Origin: DATBLE01 sp963841405
GTDB lineage: Bacteria > Actinomycetota > Thermoleophilia > Gaiellales > Gaiellaceae
Assembly: GCA_963841405.1 (NCBI GenBank)
Contig: CAWJCM010000011.1
Location: 62,001 to 126,000 of the forward strand
Direction: 5' to 3'
DNA: 64,000 nt
Made by a program: the position numbers and the translations under genes. The notes beneath the pieces were generated by a model. The model did no database searches and had not been told where the DNA came from. It saw nothing but the letters and a program-made list of their open reading frames with translations. This document shows positions 1 to 9,311 of the stretch, piece by piece; position 1 is the stretch's first letter; every line of letters starts with the position of its first letter.

Positions 1-235
1 CCGGCTTCTGGGTCACCGGCTTGTCCGGGAAGATGTTGATCCAGACCTTGCCACCGCGCTTGATCTTGCGCGTCATCGCGATCCGGGCCGCCTCGATCTG
101 GCGGTTCGTCAGCCAGCCGGCGTCGAGCGACTTGAGCCCGTAGTCGCCGAAGGCGACCTGGGTCTGCCCCTTCGAGGTGCCCGCTCGGCGGCCGCGCTGC
201 TGCTTGCGGTACTTGGTCTTCTTGGGGAGCAGCAT
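1..235 (-). CDS. rplP: 50S ribosomal protein L16, N-terminal part
   Basis: L16 sits in the large subunit near the A site and helps position tRNA. The visible N-terminus reads MLLPKKTKYRKQQRGR, then a segment with FGDYGLKSL and KVWINIFPDKPVT, typical of L16. The gene continues beyond the left window edge. Its ATG (235-233) shares one base with the rpsC stop (TGATG arrangement), so the two are translationally coupled. It follows rpsC as in the standard S10 operon order. Confidence 0.95.
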   Translation of the reverse strand, partial: MLLPKKTKYRKQQRGRRAGTSKGQTQVAFGDYGLKSLDAGWLTNRQIEAARIAMTRKIKRGGKVWINIFPDKPVTQKP

Positions 236-1233
236 CAGTCGGTTGTTTCCTCCGTCGGCGTGCTCGGCGTCTCGGGCGCCTCCGCCACCGGCGTGTCGGT
301 CGTCTCCGTCGGCGGCTCCGTCACCTGCGGCTCGGCGGACGTCGGCGTCTCGTCGGCGCGAGGCGGCGCCGCCTCGCGTGGAGCTCCGCCGCCGCCCCTC
401 CGGCCGCGGCCGCCGCGTGCGCCGCCCGGGCCACCGGCTCCGCCGCTCCGGCGTCTCCGCACGGGCCCGAGGCCCTCGCGGTCGGCCTGGCGTCCGCGGC
501 CGCTCTCGCGCGAGGCCGACAGGCCCTCCGAGGCGCCGCCCCGCCGCCGGGCCTGGTCCTGGTCGCCCAGCCGTGAGTCGCGCTGGGTGAAGCCTTCGTA
601 GCCCTCGGGCATGATCTCGCCCTTGTTGATCCAGACCTTCACGCCGATCCGGCCGTACGTCGTCTTCGCCTCGCACGCGCCGTAGTCGATGTCCGCGCGA
701 ATCGTGTGCAGCGGGACCCGGCCCTCCGAGTAGCTCTCGACGCGGCTCATCTCGCCGCCGCCGAGTCGGCCCCCGCACTTGATCTTCACGCCGTGCGCGC
801 CCGAGCGCATCGCCGAGGCGAGCGAGCGCTTCATGGCGCGCCGGAAGCTGACGCGGTTCTGGAGCTGCTCGGCGATCGACTGGGCGACGAGCTTCGCGTC
901 CAGCTCGGGCCGCTTGATCTCGTTGATGTTGATGTGCACGTTCTTGTGCGTCATCGCGTGCACGTCGCGGCGCAGCGCGTCGACCTCGACCCCCGACTTG
1001 CCGATCACGATCCCCGGGCGGGCCGTGTAGATGTCGATCGTGATCCGCTGCTTGTCCTTGCGGATCAGGATGTCGGACAGCCCCGCATGGCCGAGCTTGC
1101 GGTTGATGTGCTCGCGGATCTTGATGTCCTCGAGCAGCGCGCCCTTGAACTCCTTCGCCGACGTGTACCAGTTCGACTTCCAGTCGTGAATGACACCGAC
1201 CCGCAAGCCGCCGGGATGAATCTTCTGGCCCAT
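235..1233 (-). CDS. rpsC: 30S ribosomal protein S3 with long C-terminal extension
   Basis: S3 binds 16S rRNA at the mRNA entry side of the small subunit. Residues 1-218 are canonical (MGQKIHPGGLRVG start; KH-domain segment ARPGIVIGKSG; C-terminal GRIGVKVWINKGE). Residues ~219-332 are an added tail, first Arg/Gly-rich, then Thr/Pro/Glu-rich. Such tails occur in actinobacterial S3, but this one makes the protein 332 aa against ~210-280 in most families. The ATG at 1233 overlaps the rplV stop by one base. The tail is low complexity, so its exact frame deserves less trust than the core. Confidence 0.96.
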   Translation of the reverse strand: MGQKIHPGGLRVGVIHDWKSNWYTSAKEFKGALLEDIKIREHINRKLGHAGLSDILIRKDKQRITIDIYTARPGIVIGKSGVEVDALRRDVHAMTHKNVHININEIKRPELDAKLVAQSIAEQLQNRVSFRRAMKRSLASAMRSGAHGVKIKCGGRLGGGEMSRVESYSEGRVPLHTIRADIDYGACEAKTTYGRIGVKVWINKGEIMPEGYEGFTQRDSRLGDQDQARRRGGASEGLSASRESGRGRQADREGLGPVRRRRSGGAGGPGGARGGRGRRGGGGAPREAAPPRADETPTSAEPQVTEPPTETTDTPVAEAPETPSTPTEETTD

Positions 1234-1781
1234 TAGTCCTCCGTCTTCTTCCTCCGCGGCGTGCGCGGCTTCTTCGGCTTCGACTCGGCCGTCTTTTCGG
1301 TCGTCTCGGCTTTCGGCTTCGCCGCGTCGGCCTCGGGCGGTGCCTCCGGCTCGGTGGCTTCGGGCGCTTCGGCCGGCTTGGGCTCGCCGCGCTTCGGCGC
1401 TCCGGCGACAGCTGGCGCTTCTCGAGCCATCGGCGCAAGCAGCACGGTGACGTGGCAGGTCTTCTTCTGGATCCGCGCCACCCTCCCGCGGGCACGAGCA
1501 CGCCAGCGCTTCAGCGTCGGCCCCTCGTCGACGACCGCCGTGTGGACGATCAGCTCGTCACCGACGAGCCCGTGGTTCGCCTCGGCGTTCGCGACCGCGG
1601 AGGCGAGAACCTTCTCGATCTCGCGCGCAGCCGCGCGCGACGTGAAGGCGAGCACGGCGCGGGCCTCGGGCACGCTGCGGCCACGGATGTGTTCCGCGAC
1701 CACGCGCCCCTTCCGCGCTGACATCCGCACCCACTTCGCCTGGGCGCGCACGGTCTGTGTCTCGGTCGGCGTCGAAGCCAC
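1233..1781 (-). CDS. rplV: 50S ribosomal protein L22 with charged C-terminal tail
   Basis: L22 lines the peptide exit tunnel. The core (residues ~10-115) contains KWVRMSARKGRVVAEHIRG and the conserved end GRVARIQKKTCHVTV. It is followed by a ~65-residue Ala/Pro/Glu/Lys tail ending RRKKTED, giving 182 aa against ~110-130 usual. The start is GTG at 1781, four bases from the rpsS stop. The gene lies between rpsS and rpsC as in S10 operons. The tail is dispensable by comparison with the family and its role is unknown. Confidence 0.96.
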   Translation of the reverse strand: MASTPTETQTVRAQAKWVRMSARKGRVVAEHIRGRSVPEARAVLAFTSRAAAREIEKVLASAVANAEANHGLVGDELIVHTAVVDEGPTLKRWRARARGRVARIQKKTCHVTVLLAPMAREAPAVAGAPKRGEPKPAEAPEATEPEAPPEADAAKPKAETTEKTAESKPKKPRTPRRKKTED

Positions 1782-1784
1782 CCG

Positions 1785-2069
1785 CTAGCCCCGCTTCACC
1801 TGCGTCTGCCGGTCACCGGCGTGCCCGCGGAACATCCGCGTCGGCGCAAACTCGCCGAGCTTGTGGCCGACCATCTGCTCGGACACGAACACGGGCACGT
1901 GCTTGCGGCCGTCGTGGACGGCGATCGTGTGGCCGACCATCTCGGGAAAGATCGTCGAGGTGCGCGACCAGGTGCGGACCATGCGCTTGCTGCCCGACGT
2001 GTTCATCTCCTCGATTCTCTTCATCAGCCGCTCTTCGACGAACGGCCCTTTCTTGCTGGATCGACTCAT
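1785..2069 (-). CDS. rpsS: 30S ribosomal protein S19
   Basis: S19 forms the head of the 30S subunit with S13. The 94-aa protein begins MSRSSKKGPFVEERL and carries the SRTSTIFPEMVGHTIAVHDGRKHVPV core, with normal family length. The ATG at 2069 is preceded by a GAGGAG Shine-Dalgarno. The 46-bp gap to rplB contains a 12-bp-stem hairpin (2082-2110). Member of the S10 operon. Confidence 0.97.
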   Translation of the reverse strand: MSRSSKKGPFVEERLMKRIEEMNTSGSKRMVRTWSRTSTIFPEMVGHTIAVHDGRKHVPVFVSEQMVGHKLGEFAPTRMFRGHAGDRQTQVKRG

Positions 2070-2081
2070 ATGCCTTTCTCC

Positions 2082-2110
2082 TCGCGGAAAATGCGGAACA
2101 TTTTTCGCGA
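2082..2110. promoter_or_regulatory. intra-operon hairpin between rplB and rpsS
   Basis: A 12-bp stem (2082-2093 with 2099-2110, one G-U) with a 5-nt loop lies just after the rplB stop and just before the rpsS SD. There is no U-tract, so it is not a classic terminator. Its core (GGAAAATG ... CATTTTTC) resembles the hairpins at 2986-3014 and 4614-4642. An RNA-processing or translational-coupling role is inference. Confidence 0.6.
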
Positions 2111-2115
2111 CTGTT

Positions 2116-2958
<843 letters not shown>

Positions 2959-2985
2959 CAGGCAATCGCCCTTCGAAGGTTTCCC

Positions 2986-3014
2986 ATGCCGGAAATGCGC
3001 AGCATTTTCGGCAT
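2986..3014. promoter_or_regulatory. intra-operon hairpin between rplW and rplB
   Basis: Arms 2986-2998 (ATGCCGGAAATGC) and 3002-3014 (GCATTTTCGGCAT) pair over 13 positions with one G-U, around a 3-nt GCA loop. The last base belongs to the rplW stop codon. No poly-U follows. It is one of three related hairpins in the S10 operon. Confidence 0.65.
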
Positions 3015-3310
3015 TACACCTGGGCTCCCGCGAAGATCTGAATCTCGTCGTCCGGGTGCACCTGAACGATCGCCTTCTTCCAGCCCTGCTTCGTCCCCCG
3101 GTGCATGCCGCGGCGCTTCGGCTTCGGCTGCACCTTCGAGACGTTGACGGCGATCACGCGCACGTCGAAGAGCTCCTCGACGGCCTGGCGAATCTGCGTC
3201 TTGTGGGCATCGGCGTGGACCCTGAACGCGTACTTCCTGGCCTCGATCAGGCTGTAGCTCTTCTCGGAGACGACCGGTGCGATCAGGACCTGGCGGGCGG
3301 TGAGGCTCAC
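3014..3310 (-). CDS. rplW: 50S ribosomal protein L23
   Basis: L23 lies at the tunnel exit and docks SRP and trigger factor. The 98-aa protein begins (GTG) VSLTARQVLIAPVVSEKSYSLIE and contains KYAFRVHADAHKTQIRQAVEELFDV, diagnostic for L23. I chose GTG at 3310: a GGAGGA site sits 7 nt upstream, and the codon overlaps the rplD stop as GTGA, the usual coupling. Longer upstream starts run through rplD and are not credible. Confidence 0.95.
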   Translation of the reverse strand: MSLTARQVLIAPVVSEKSYSLIEARKYAFRVHADAHKTQIRQAVEELFDVRVIAVNVSKVQPKPKRRGMHRGTKQGWKKAIVQVHPDDEIQIFAGAQV

Positions 3311-3984
3311 GACGACTCCTCCTCCCCAGCCTGGGTCCCGTTGCCGGCGCCGGCGCGCGCGAGGACTCCGTCGAGCGCGGCCTGCGAGACGAGCAGCGAG
3401 CGGGCCCAGACCACAGCGGCGACGTCCAGCTCGGACGGCGCGATGACCGCGACCTTCTCGAGGTTCCGGAACGAGAGCCCGAGGTTGATGTCGTCGTCCG
3501 ACACGACGACCACCAGCGGGCGCTCTTTCGCCCATGTGTCCAGCAGTGCGGCGGCGGTCTTCGTGCTCGGCCCGTCGAAAGCCGCGCCGTCGACCAGGCC
3601 GAGCGTTCCGGCCTGAGCGTGCGCGGACAGCGCCCCGCGAAGCGCGGCGCGACGCGCCTTCCGGTTGACCTTCACCTCGAACGAGCGCATCGACGGCGGG
3701 AAGGCGACGCCGCCGCCCGTCCAGTGCGGCGCGCGGGTCGTGCCGGCGCGCGCGCGGCCGGTGCCCTTCTGGCGCCACGGCTTCGAGCGGCCGCCGGAGA
3801 CGAGCCCGCGGCTCTTCGCCCCGCGGGTCCCGGCGCGCAGGGCGTTCAGCTCGGCGCGAACGGTCTCGTGGACGAGGTGCGGCTTCACCTCGGCGCCGAA
3901 GACGTCACCGTCGAGCGTGACCTGCTTGGTCGACCTGCCGACGGCGTCGAGGAGAGGTGCTCTAGTGGTGCTGGCGGCCGGCAT
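3307..3984 (-). CDS. rplD: 50S ribosomal protein L4
   Basis: L4 reaches into the exit tunnel and in some bacteria autoregulates the S10 operon. The 225-aa protein has the L4 core (SGGRSKPWRQKGTGRARAG, then HWTGGGVAFPP) and a C-terminal domain ending GEEESS. Its ATG at 3984 lies inside the end of rplC (23-bp overlap). Its stop overlaps the rplW start by 4 bp. Length is normal. Confidence 0.96.
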   Translation of the reverse strand: MPAASTTRAPLLDAVGRSTKQVTLDGDVFGAEVKPHLVHETVRAELNALRAGTRGAKSRGLVSGGRSKPWRQKGTGRARAGTTRAPHWTGGGVAFPPSMRSFEVKVNRKARRAALRGALSAHAQAGTLGLVDGAAFDGPSTKTAAALLDTWAKERPLVVVVSDDDINLGLSFRNLEKVAVIAPSELDVAAVVWARSLLVSQAALDGVLARAGAGNGTQAGEEESS

Positions 3985-4603
3985 GCGCCTTCTCCTCCCT
4001 GATCTCGACGATGCCGTTCTTCGGCCCCGGGACCGCGCCCTTGACCAACAGCAGGTTGTTCTCGGTGTCGACCTCGTGCACCTTCAGACCGACCTGCGTG
4101 ACCCGCTTGCCGCCGAGCCGGCCGGCCATGCGGACGCCCTTGAAGACACGCGAGGGCGTCGCCGACGCGCCGATCGAGCCGGGCTTGCGGATGTTGTGGG
4201 AACCGTGCGACTTGGGACCGCGGTGGAAGCGGTGCCGCTTGATCGTGCCGGCGAAGCCCTTGCCGATTCCGATCCCGGAGACCTTGATCGAGTCTCCAGG
4301 CTGGAAGACGTCGACCGTGACCGGCTCGCCCACGACCGTCTCGCTCGGTCCGCGGAACTCGACGAGATGGCGATGCCCCTCGAATCCCGCCTTCTTCAGG
4401 TGCCCGAGCTCTGCCTTCGAGATTTTCCGCTCGGCGACCGGCTCGAAGGCCAGCTGCACGGCCTCGTAGCCGTCGCTCTCGACAGTCTTCACCTGGACGA
4501 CGGGACAGGGACCGGCCTCGATCACGGTCACGGGGGTGACCACGCCGCTCTCCTCGTCGAAGAGCTGAGTCATTCCGATCTTTTTTCCGATGATCCCTTT
4601 CAC
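3962..4603 (-). CDS. rplC: 50S ribosomal protein L3
   Basis: L3 is an early assembly protein of the 50S subunit near the peptidyl-transferase centre. The 213-aa protein starts GTG-AAA as MKGIIGKKIGMTQLFDE and contains the conserved HRFHRGPKSHGSHN and GRLGGKRVTQVGL segments. The GTG start at 4603 is preceded by a GAGGGGAAG site and by a hairpin in the rpsJ-rplC gap. Confidence 0.97.
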   Translation of the reverse strand: MKGIIGKKIGMTQLFDEESGVVTPVTVIEAGPCPVVQVKTVESDGYEAVQLAFEPVAERKISKAELGHLKKAGFEGHRHLVEFRGPSETVVGEPVTVDVFQPGDSIKVSGIGIGKGFAGTIKRHRFHRGPKSHGSHNIRKPGSIGASATPSRVFKGVRMAGRLGGKRVTQVGLKVHEVDTENNLLLVKGAVPGPKNGIVEIREEKAHAGRQHH

Positions 4604-4613
4604 GTCTTCCCCT

Positions 4614-4642
4614 CGATGGAAATACGGAGCATCTTCATCGAC
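4614..4642. promoter_or_regulatory. intra-operon hairpin between rpsJ and rplC
   Basis: Arms 4614-4624 and 4632-4642 pair with one G-U and one mismatch around a 7-nt loop. The structure starts at the rpsJ stop and ends beside the rplC Shine-Dalgarno site. The sequence (GGAAATACGGAGCAT) resembles the hairpins at 2082 and 2986. No U-tract. Confidence 0.5.
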
Positions 4643-4950
4643 TACAGCTTGATCTCGATGTCGACCCCCGCCGGGAGGTCGAGGCGCATCAGCGAGTCGA
4701 CCGTCTTCGGCGTCGGGGAGTGGATGTCGATGAGGCGCTTGTGCGTGCGCACCTCGAAGTGCTCCCGGGAGTCCTTGTCCTTGAAGGGGCTGCGGATCAC
4801 GCAGTACACGTTCTTCTCGGTGGGCAGGGGCACGGGCCCGGTGATCGTGGCCCCGGAGCGCTCCGCCGTCTCGACGATGTCGCGCGCGGAGCGGTCGACC
4901 TGCTTGTGGTCGTAGCCCTTGAGCCGGATGCGGATCTTCTGCTGTGGCAC
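4642..4950 (-). CDS. rpsJ: 30S ribosomal protein S10
   Basis: S10 belongs to the 30S head and is also NusE, a partner of NusB/NusG in antitermination. The 102-aa protein reads MPQQKIRIRLKGYDHKQVDRSA and ends LPAGVDIEIKL, the standard length and termini. It is the first gene of the S10 cluster, but only 22 bp separate it from tuf and I see no clear promoter there. The str and S10 operons are therefore probably one transcription unit. Confidence 0.98.
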   Translation of the reverse strand: MPQQKIRIRLKGYDHKQVDRSARDIVETAERSGATITGPVPLPTEKNVYCVIRSPFKDKDSREHFEVRTHKRLIDIHSPTPKTVDSLMRLDLPAGVDIEIKL

Positions 4951-4972
4951 GTGCCCCTGCTCCTTCCGGTGC

Positions 4973-6163
<1,191 letters not shown>

Positions 6164-6178
6164 ATTTCCTCCGGAAAT
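6164..6178 (-). promoter_or_regulatory. tuf SD-containing hairpin
   Basis: On the minus strand ATTTCC-GGA-GGAAAT directly precedes the tuf ATG. The SD (GGAGG) straddles the loop and the 3' arm of a 6-bp stem, so part of it is base-paired when the hairpin forms. Larger relatives are seen before rplJ and rpoC. Confidence 0.45.
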
Positions 6179-6182
6179 CTGA

Positions 6183-6203
6183 GCTAGGAACCCGTTTCCT
6201 AGC
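6183..6203. promoter_or_regulatory. hairpin containing the fusA stop codon
   Basis: Perfect 8-bp stem GCTAGGAA/TTCCTAGC with a 5-nt loop in the fusA-tuf gap. The fusA stop TAG (6201-6199) lies inside the stem. It could pause, process or attenuate transcripts between fusA and tuf. No U-tract, so complete termination is unlikely. Confidence 0.5.
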
Positions 6204-8298
6204 CTGTCGTCTCTCTAGCCACGATTTCGTGAGAAATCGTGGCTGGTACTTCCTCATAGCGATCGAACTGCATGGTGAACGTGGCCCGCCCCTGCGTCGT
6301 CGAGCGCAGGTCGGTGGCGTAGCCGAACATGGTGGCGAGCGGGACCTTCGCCCGGATCGCCTGCACGTTGCCGCGGGGCTCGAGGCCTTCGACCCGGCCG
6401 CGGCGCGAGTTCAGGTCTCCCATCACGTCGCCCAGGTAGTCGTCCGGCGTCACCACCTCGACCGCCATGACGGGCTCCAGCAGCTTGGGCTTCGCGCGCT
6501 GCATCGCGTTCTTGAAGGCCATCGAGCCGGCGATCTTGAACGCCATCTCGCTGGAGTCGACGTCGTGGAACGAGCCGTCGATCAGCGTCACGCGGAGGTC
6601 GACGACCGGGTACCCGGCGAGGACGCCCGACTCCATCGCCTCCTGGATCCCCAGGTCGACCGAGGAGATGTACTCCCGCGGGATCTTCCCCCCGACGATC
6701 TTGTCGATGAACTCGTAGCCTTCGCCCGGCCCGGCAGGCTCGAGGTCGATCACGGCATGGCCGTACTGGCCGCGGCCGCCGGTCTGGCGGACGAACCTGC
6801 CCTCGATCTTCTGCACGGGCTGACCGACCGTCTCGCGGTAGGCGACCTGCGGCCGCCCGACGTTGGCGTCCACGCTGAACTCGCGCATCAGGCGGTCGAC
6901 GATGATCTCGAGGTGGAGCTCGCCCATCCCGGAGATGATCGTCTGTCCCGTCTCCTCGTCGGTGCGCACCTGGAAGGTCGGATCCTCCTCTGAGAGCCGC
7001 TGCAGGCCTGAGCCGAGCTTGTCCTGGTCGCCCTTCGTCTTCGGCTCGATCGCGACCGCGATCACCGGGTCGGGGAACGTCATCGACTCGAGCCGGATCG
7101 GGGCCGTGTCGACGGCGAGCGTGTCGCCGGTCGTCGTCGCCTTCAGGCCGACGATCGCGGCGATCTCGCCGGCGCCGAGTTCCTCGCGCTCCTCGCGGTG
7201 GTTGGCGTGCATCTGGAGGATGCGGCCGACGCGCTCGGACTTGCCGGTGGTCGTGTTCATCACCCGGTCGCCCTGCTTCATCTGGCCCGAGTAGACGCGG
7301 ATGTACGTCAGCTTCCCGACGTATGGATCGGACATGACCTTGAAGGCGAGCGCGGCGAACGGCTCGTCGAGCTCGGGGCGGCGCGAGAGCTCGTTCTCCG
7401 TGCGCGGGTCGATCCCGTGGATCGGCGGCACGTCGAGCGGGCTCGGTAGGTAGTCGATCACGGCGTCGAGCAGCGGCTGAATGCCCTTGTTCTTGAACGC
7501 GGTCCCGCAGAGGACGGGCGTGACGCTGATGTGCAGCGTCGCCTTGCGGATCGCCCGCCGGAGCATGTCGGCCGTGACCTTCTCCTCGGCCTCGAGGTAG
7601 GTCTCCATCAGCTCGTCGTCGTGGTCGGCGACCGCGTCGATCAGCTGATGATGGTACTCGTGCGCCTGCTCGGCCAGCTCTGCCGGGATCTCCTCCTCGG
7701 CCATGTTCGTGCCGAGGTCGTCGGTCCAGACGGTCGCCTTCATCTCGGCGAGGTCGACGACGCCGCGGAAGTGCTCCTCCTGGCCGATCGGCAGCTGCAC
7801 CGGTACGGCGCGCGCGCCGAGCCGGTCGACCATCGACTGGACGGAGGCGAAGAAGTCCGCGCCGGTGCGGTCCATCTTGTTGATGAACGCGATCCGGGGC
7901 ACCTTGTACTTGTCGGCCTGCCGCCAGACCGTCTCGGACTGGGGCTCGACGCCCGCGACCGAGTCGAAGACGGCGATCGCGCCGTCGAGCACACGCAGGC
8001 TCCGCTCCACCTCGACCGTAAAGTCCACGTGCCCGGGCGTATCGATGATGTTGATCCGGAACTCGCGCCAGAACGCCGTCGTCGCCGCCGACGTGATCGT
8101 GATCCCGCGTTCCTGCTCCTGCGCCATCCAGTCCATCGTCGCAGCGCCCTCGTGCACCTCGCCCATCTTGTGGGTGCGGCCGGTGTAGTAGAGGATGCGC
8201 TCGGTCGTCGTCGTCTTGCCGGCGTCGATGTGGGCCATGATCCCGATGTTGCGGACCCGCTCGAGGCCCGCGCGCGTGTTCTTCTCGACCGTCGCCAT
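6199..8298 (-). CDS. fusA: elongation factor G
   Basis: EF-G is the GTPase driving translocation and, with RRF, ribosome recycling. The 699-aa protein has G1 AHIDAGKTT (residues 22-30), effector RGITITSAATT, G3 DTPGHVDFT and G4 NKMDRTGAD, then domains III-V ending PATISHEIVARETTG. I chose the ATG at 8298 (MATVEKNTRAGLERVRNIG), three bases from the rpsG stop; a longer reading runs through rpsG. The last codons form a perfect 12-bp hairpin (6217-6244). Confidence 0.98.
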   Translation of the reverse strand: MATVEKNTRAGLERVRNIGIMAHIDAGKTTTTERILYYTGRTHKMGEVHEGAATMDWMAQEQERGITITSAATTAFWREFRINIIDTPGHVDFTVEVERSLRVLDGAIAVFDSVAGVEPQSETVWRQADKYKVPRIAFINKMDRTGADFFASVQSMVDRLGARAVPVQLPIGQEEHFRGVVDLAEMKATVWTDDLGTNMAEEEIPAELAEQAHEYHHQLIDAVADHDDELMETYLEAEEKVTADMLRRAIRKATLHISVTPVLCGTAFKNKGIQPLLDAVIDYLPSPLDVPPIHGIDPRTENELSRRPELDEPFAALAFKVMSDPYVGKLTYIRVYSGQMKQGDRVMNTTTGKSERVGRILQMHANHREEREELGAGEIAAIVGLKATTTGDTLAVDTAPIRLESMTFPDPVIAVAIEPKTKGDQDKLGSGLQRLSEEDPTFQVRTDEETGQTIISGMGELHLEIIVDRLMREFSVDANVGRPQVAYRETVGQPVQKIEGRFVRQTGGRGQYGHAVIDLEPAGPGEGYEFIDKIVGGKIPREYISSVDLGIQEAMESGVLAGYPVVDLRVTLIDGSFHDVDSSEMAFKIAGSMAFKNAMQRAKPKLLEPVMAVEVVTPDDYLGDVMGDLNSRRGRVEGLEPRGNVQAIRAKVPLATMFGYATDLRSTTQGRATFTMQFDRYEEVPATISHEIVARETTG
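6217..6244. promoter_or_regulatory. perfect 12-bp hairpin in the 3' end of the fusA coding region
   Basis: AGCCACGATTTC/GAAATCGTGGCT with a 4-nt loop encodes PATISHEIVA of EF-G. A perfect inverted repeat inside coding sequence, followed within 14 nt by a second hairpin over the stop codon, points to a selected RNA structure at the fusA-tuf junction. Function unknown. Confidence 0.55.
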
Positions 8299-8300
8299 CG

Positions 8301-8771
8301 CTACCACCGGTAGTGCGCGAACGCCTTGTTTGCCTGGGCCATGCGGTACATGTCGTCCTTGCGCTTCCACGCTCCGCCCTGGTTCTGGAGCGCATCGAGG
8401 ATCTCGCCGGCGAGCTTCTCGTCCATGCTCTTCTCCCGCCGGTCGCGGGAGTAGGTGACGAGGTAGCGAATCGCCAGCGTGCGCGCGCGGCGCTGCGGCA
8501 CCTCGACGGGCACCTGGTAGTTCGCGCCGCCGACGCGGCGGCTGCGCGTCTCGAGCACGGGCGTGACCGTCTTCACCGCCTGCTCGAGCACCTCGAGCGG
8601 CGGCTTGCCTGTGCGGTCGCCGACCTTGTCGAGCGCGCCGTAGACGATGCGCTCGGCGGTCGACCGCTTGCCGGCGGTCATGACCCGGTTGATCAGCTGG
8701 GTGACCATGCGCGAGTTGTAGAGGGGATCCGGGTCCAGCGGGCGGATCTGGATCTCGGCGCGGCGCGGCAT
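8301..8771 (-). CDS. rpsG: 30S ribosomal protein S7
   Basis: S7 nucleates assembly of the 30S head and contacts E-site tRNA. The 156-aa protein begins MPRRAEIQIRPLDPDPLYNS and contains GGANYQVPVEVPQRRARTLAIRYLV, ending KAFAHYRW, as expected. The ATG at 8771 follows the rpsL stop by two bases. In the str operon between rpsL and fusA. Confidence 0.97.
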   Translation of the reverse strand: MPRRAEIQIRPLDPDPLYNSRMVTQLINRVMTAGKRSTAERIVYGALDKVGDRTGKPPLEVLEQAVKTVTPVLETRSRRVGGANYQVPVEVPQRRARTLAIRYLVTYSRDRREKSMDEKLAGEILDALQNQGGAWKRKDDMYRMAQANKAFAHYRW

Positions 8772-8773
8772 GC

Positions 8774-9145
8774 TCAGCTCCCCCGCTTGGCGCCGTACTT
8801 GGAGCGGCCCTGCTTGCGGTCGGCGACGCCCGACGAATCGAGCGCGGCGCGGATCACCTTGTAGCGGAAGCCCGGGAGATCCTTGACGCGGCCGCCGCGA
8901 ATCAGCACGACCGAGTGCTCCTGGAGGTTGTGGCCCTCGCCGGGGATGTACGCGCCGACCTCCATCGAGTTGGTCAGCCGGACACGCGCGACCTTCCGCA
9001 GCGCCGAGTTCGGCTTCTTCGGTGTGGTCGTGTAGACGCGCGTGCAGACGCCCCGCTTCTGCGGCGCGCCGCGCAGCGCAGGCGTCTTCACCTTCGCCTT
9101 CGGCGCAGTACGACCTTTCCGCACGAGTTGGTTGACAGTCGGTAT
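8774..9145 (-). CDS. rpsL: 30S ribosomal protein S12, apparent ATA start
   Basis: S12 controls decoding accuracy in the 30S A site. The protein carries KKPNSALRKVARVRLTN and the GEGHNLQEHSVVLIRGGRVKDLPG loops. The conserved family N-terminus PTVNQLVRKG is fully encoded in frame, but the codon in the start position (9145-9143) is ATA, not ATG. A GGAGGA site lies 7 nt upstream of it. The first canonical codon, GTG at 9124, would remove seven conserved residues and has no SD at proper spacing. I therefore place the start at 9145. A G-to-A sequencing error is the alternative. Confidence 0.93.
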   Translation of the reverse strand: MPTVNQLVRKGRTAPKAKVKTPALRGAPQKRGVCTRVYTTTPKKPNSALRKVARVRLTNSMEVGAYIPGEGHNLQEHSVVLIRGGRVKDLPGFRYKVIRAALDSSGVADRKQGRSKYGAKRGS

Positions 9146-9224
9146 GAGAACTCCTCCAGAGGGCTTTCAGGGCTTGCACACAACAAAGGCCGGCGGGGCA
9201 ACGCCACCGCCAACCCGGATGTGG

Positions 9225-9254
9225 ATGGTAGCGAAGCGCAGCGGGGCACGTCAA
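9225..9254 (-). promoter_or_regulatory. predicted str operon promoter
   Basis: On the minus strand TTGACG (9254-9249) and TACCAT (9230-9225) are separated by 18 nt, a housekeeping sigma-type promoter ~80 nt upstream of rpsL. It is the only good candidate in the 166-bp space shared with the divergent gene at 9312. Confidence 0.55.
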
Positions 9255-9296
9255 ACAGGCCGTGCGCGGTAGGCGCGCGACGTCCGGCCGTCCCGG

Positions 9297-9302
9297 TATA
9301 CC
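9297..9302 (+). promoter_or_regulatory. predicted -10 element of a leaderless start
   Basis: TATACC ends 9 nt before the GTG at 9312, and no SD is visible in between. This spacing would put transcription start at or next to the start codon, a leaderless mRNA. No convincing -35 is seen. Confidence 0.35.
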
Positions 9303-9311
9303 TCCACCTCG

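Noticed and set aside
6183..6244. Strong intrinsic terminator between fusA and tuf
   Set aside because: Two good hairpins but no U-tract. Termination would uncouple EF-Tu and the S10 genes from the str promoter, and no alternative promoter is visible.
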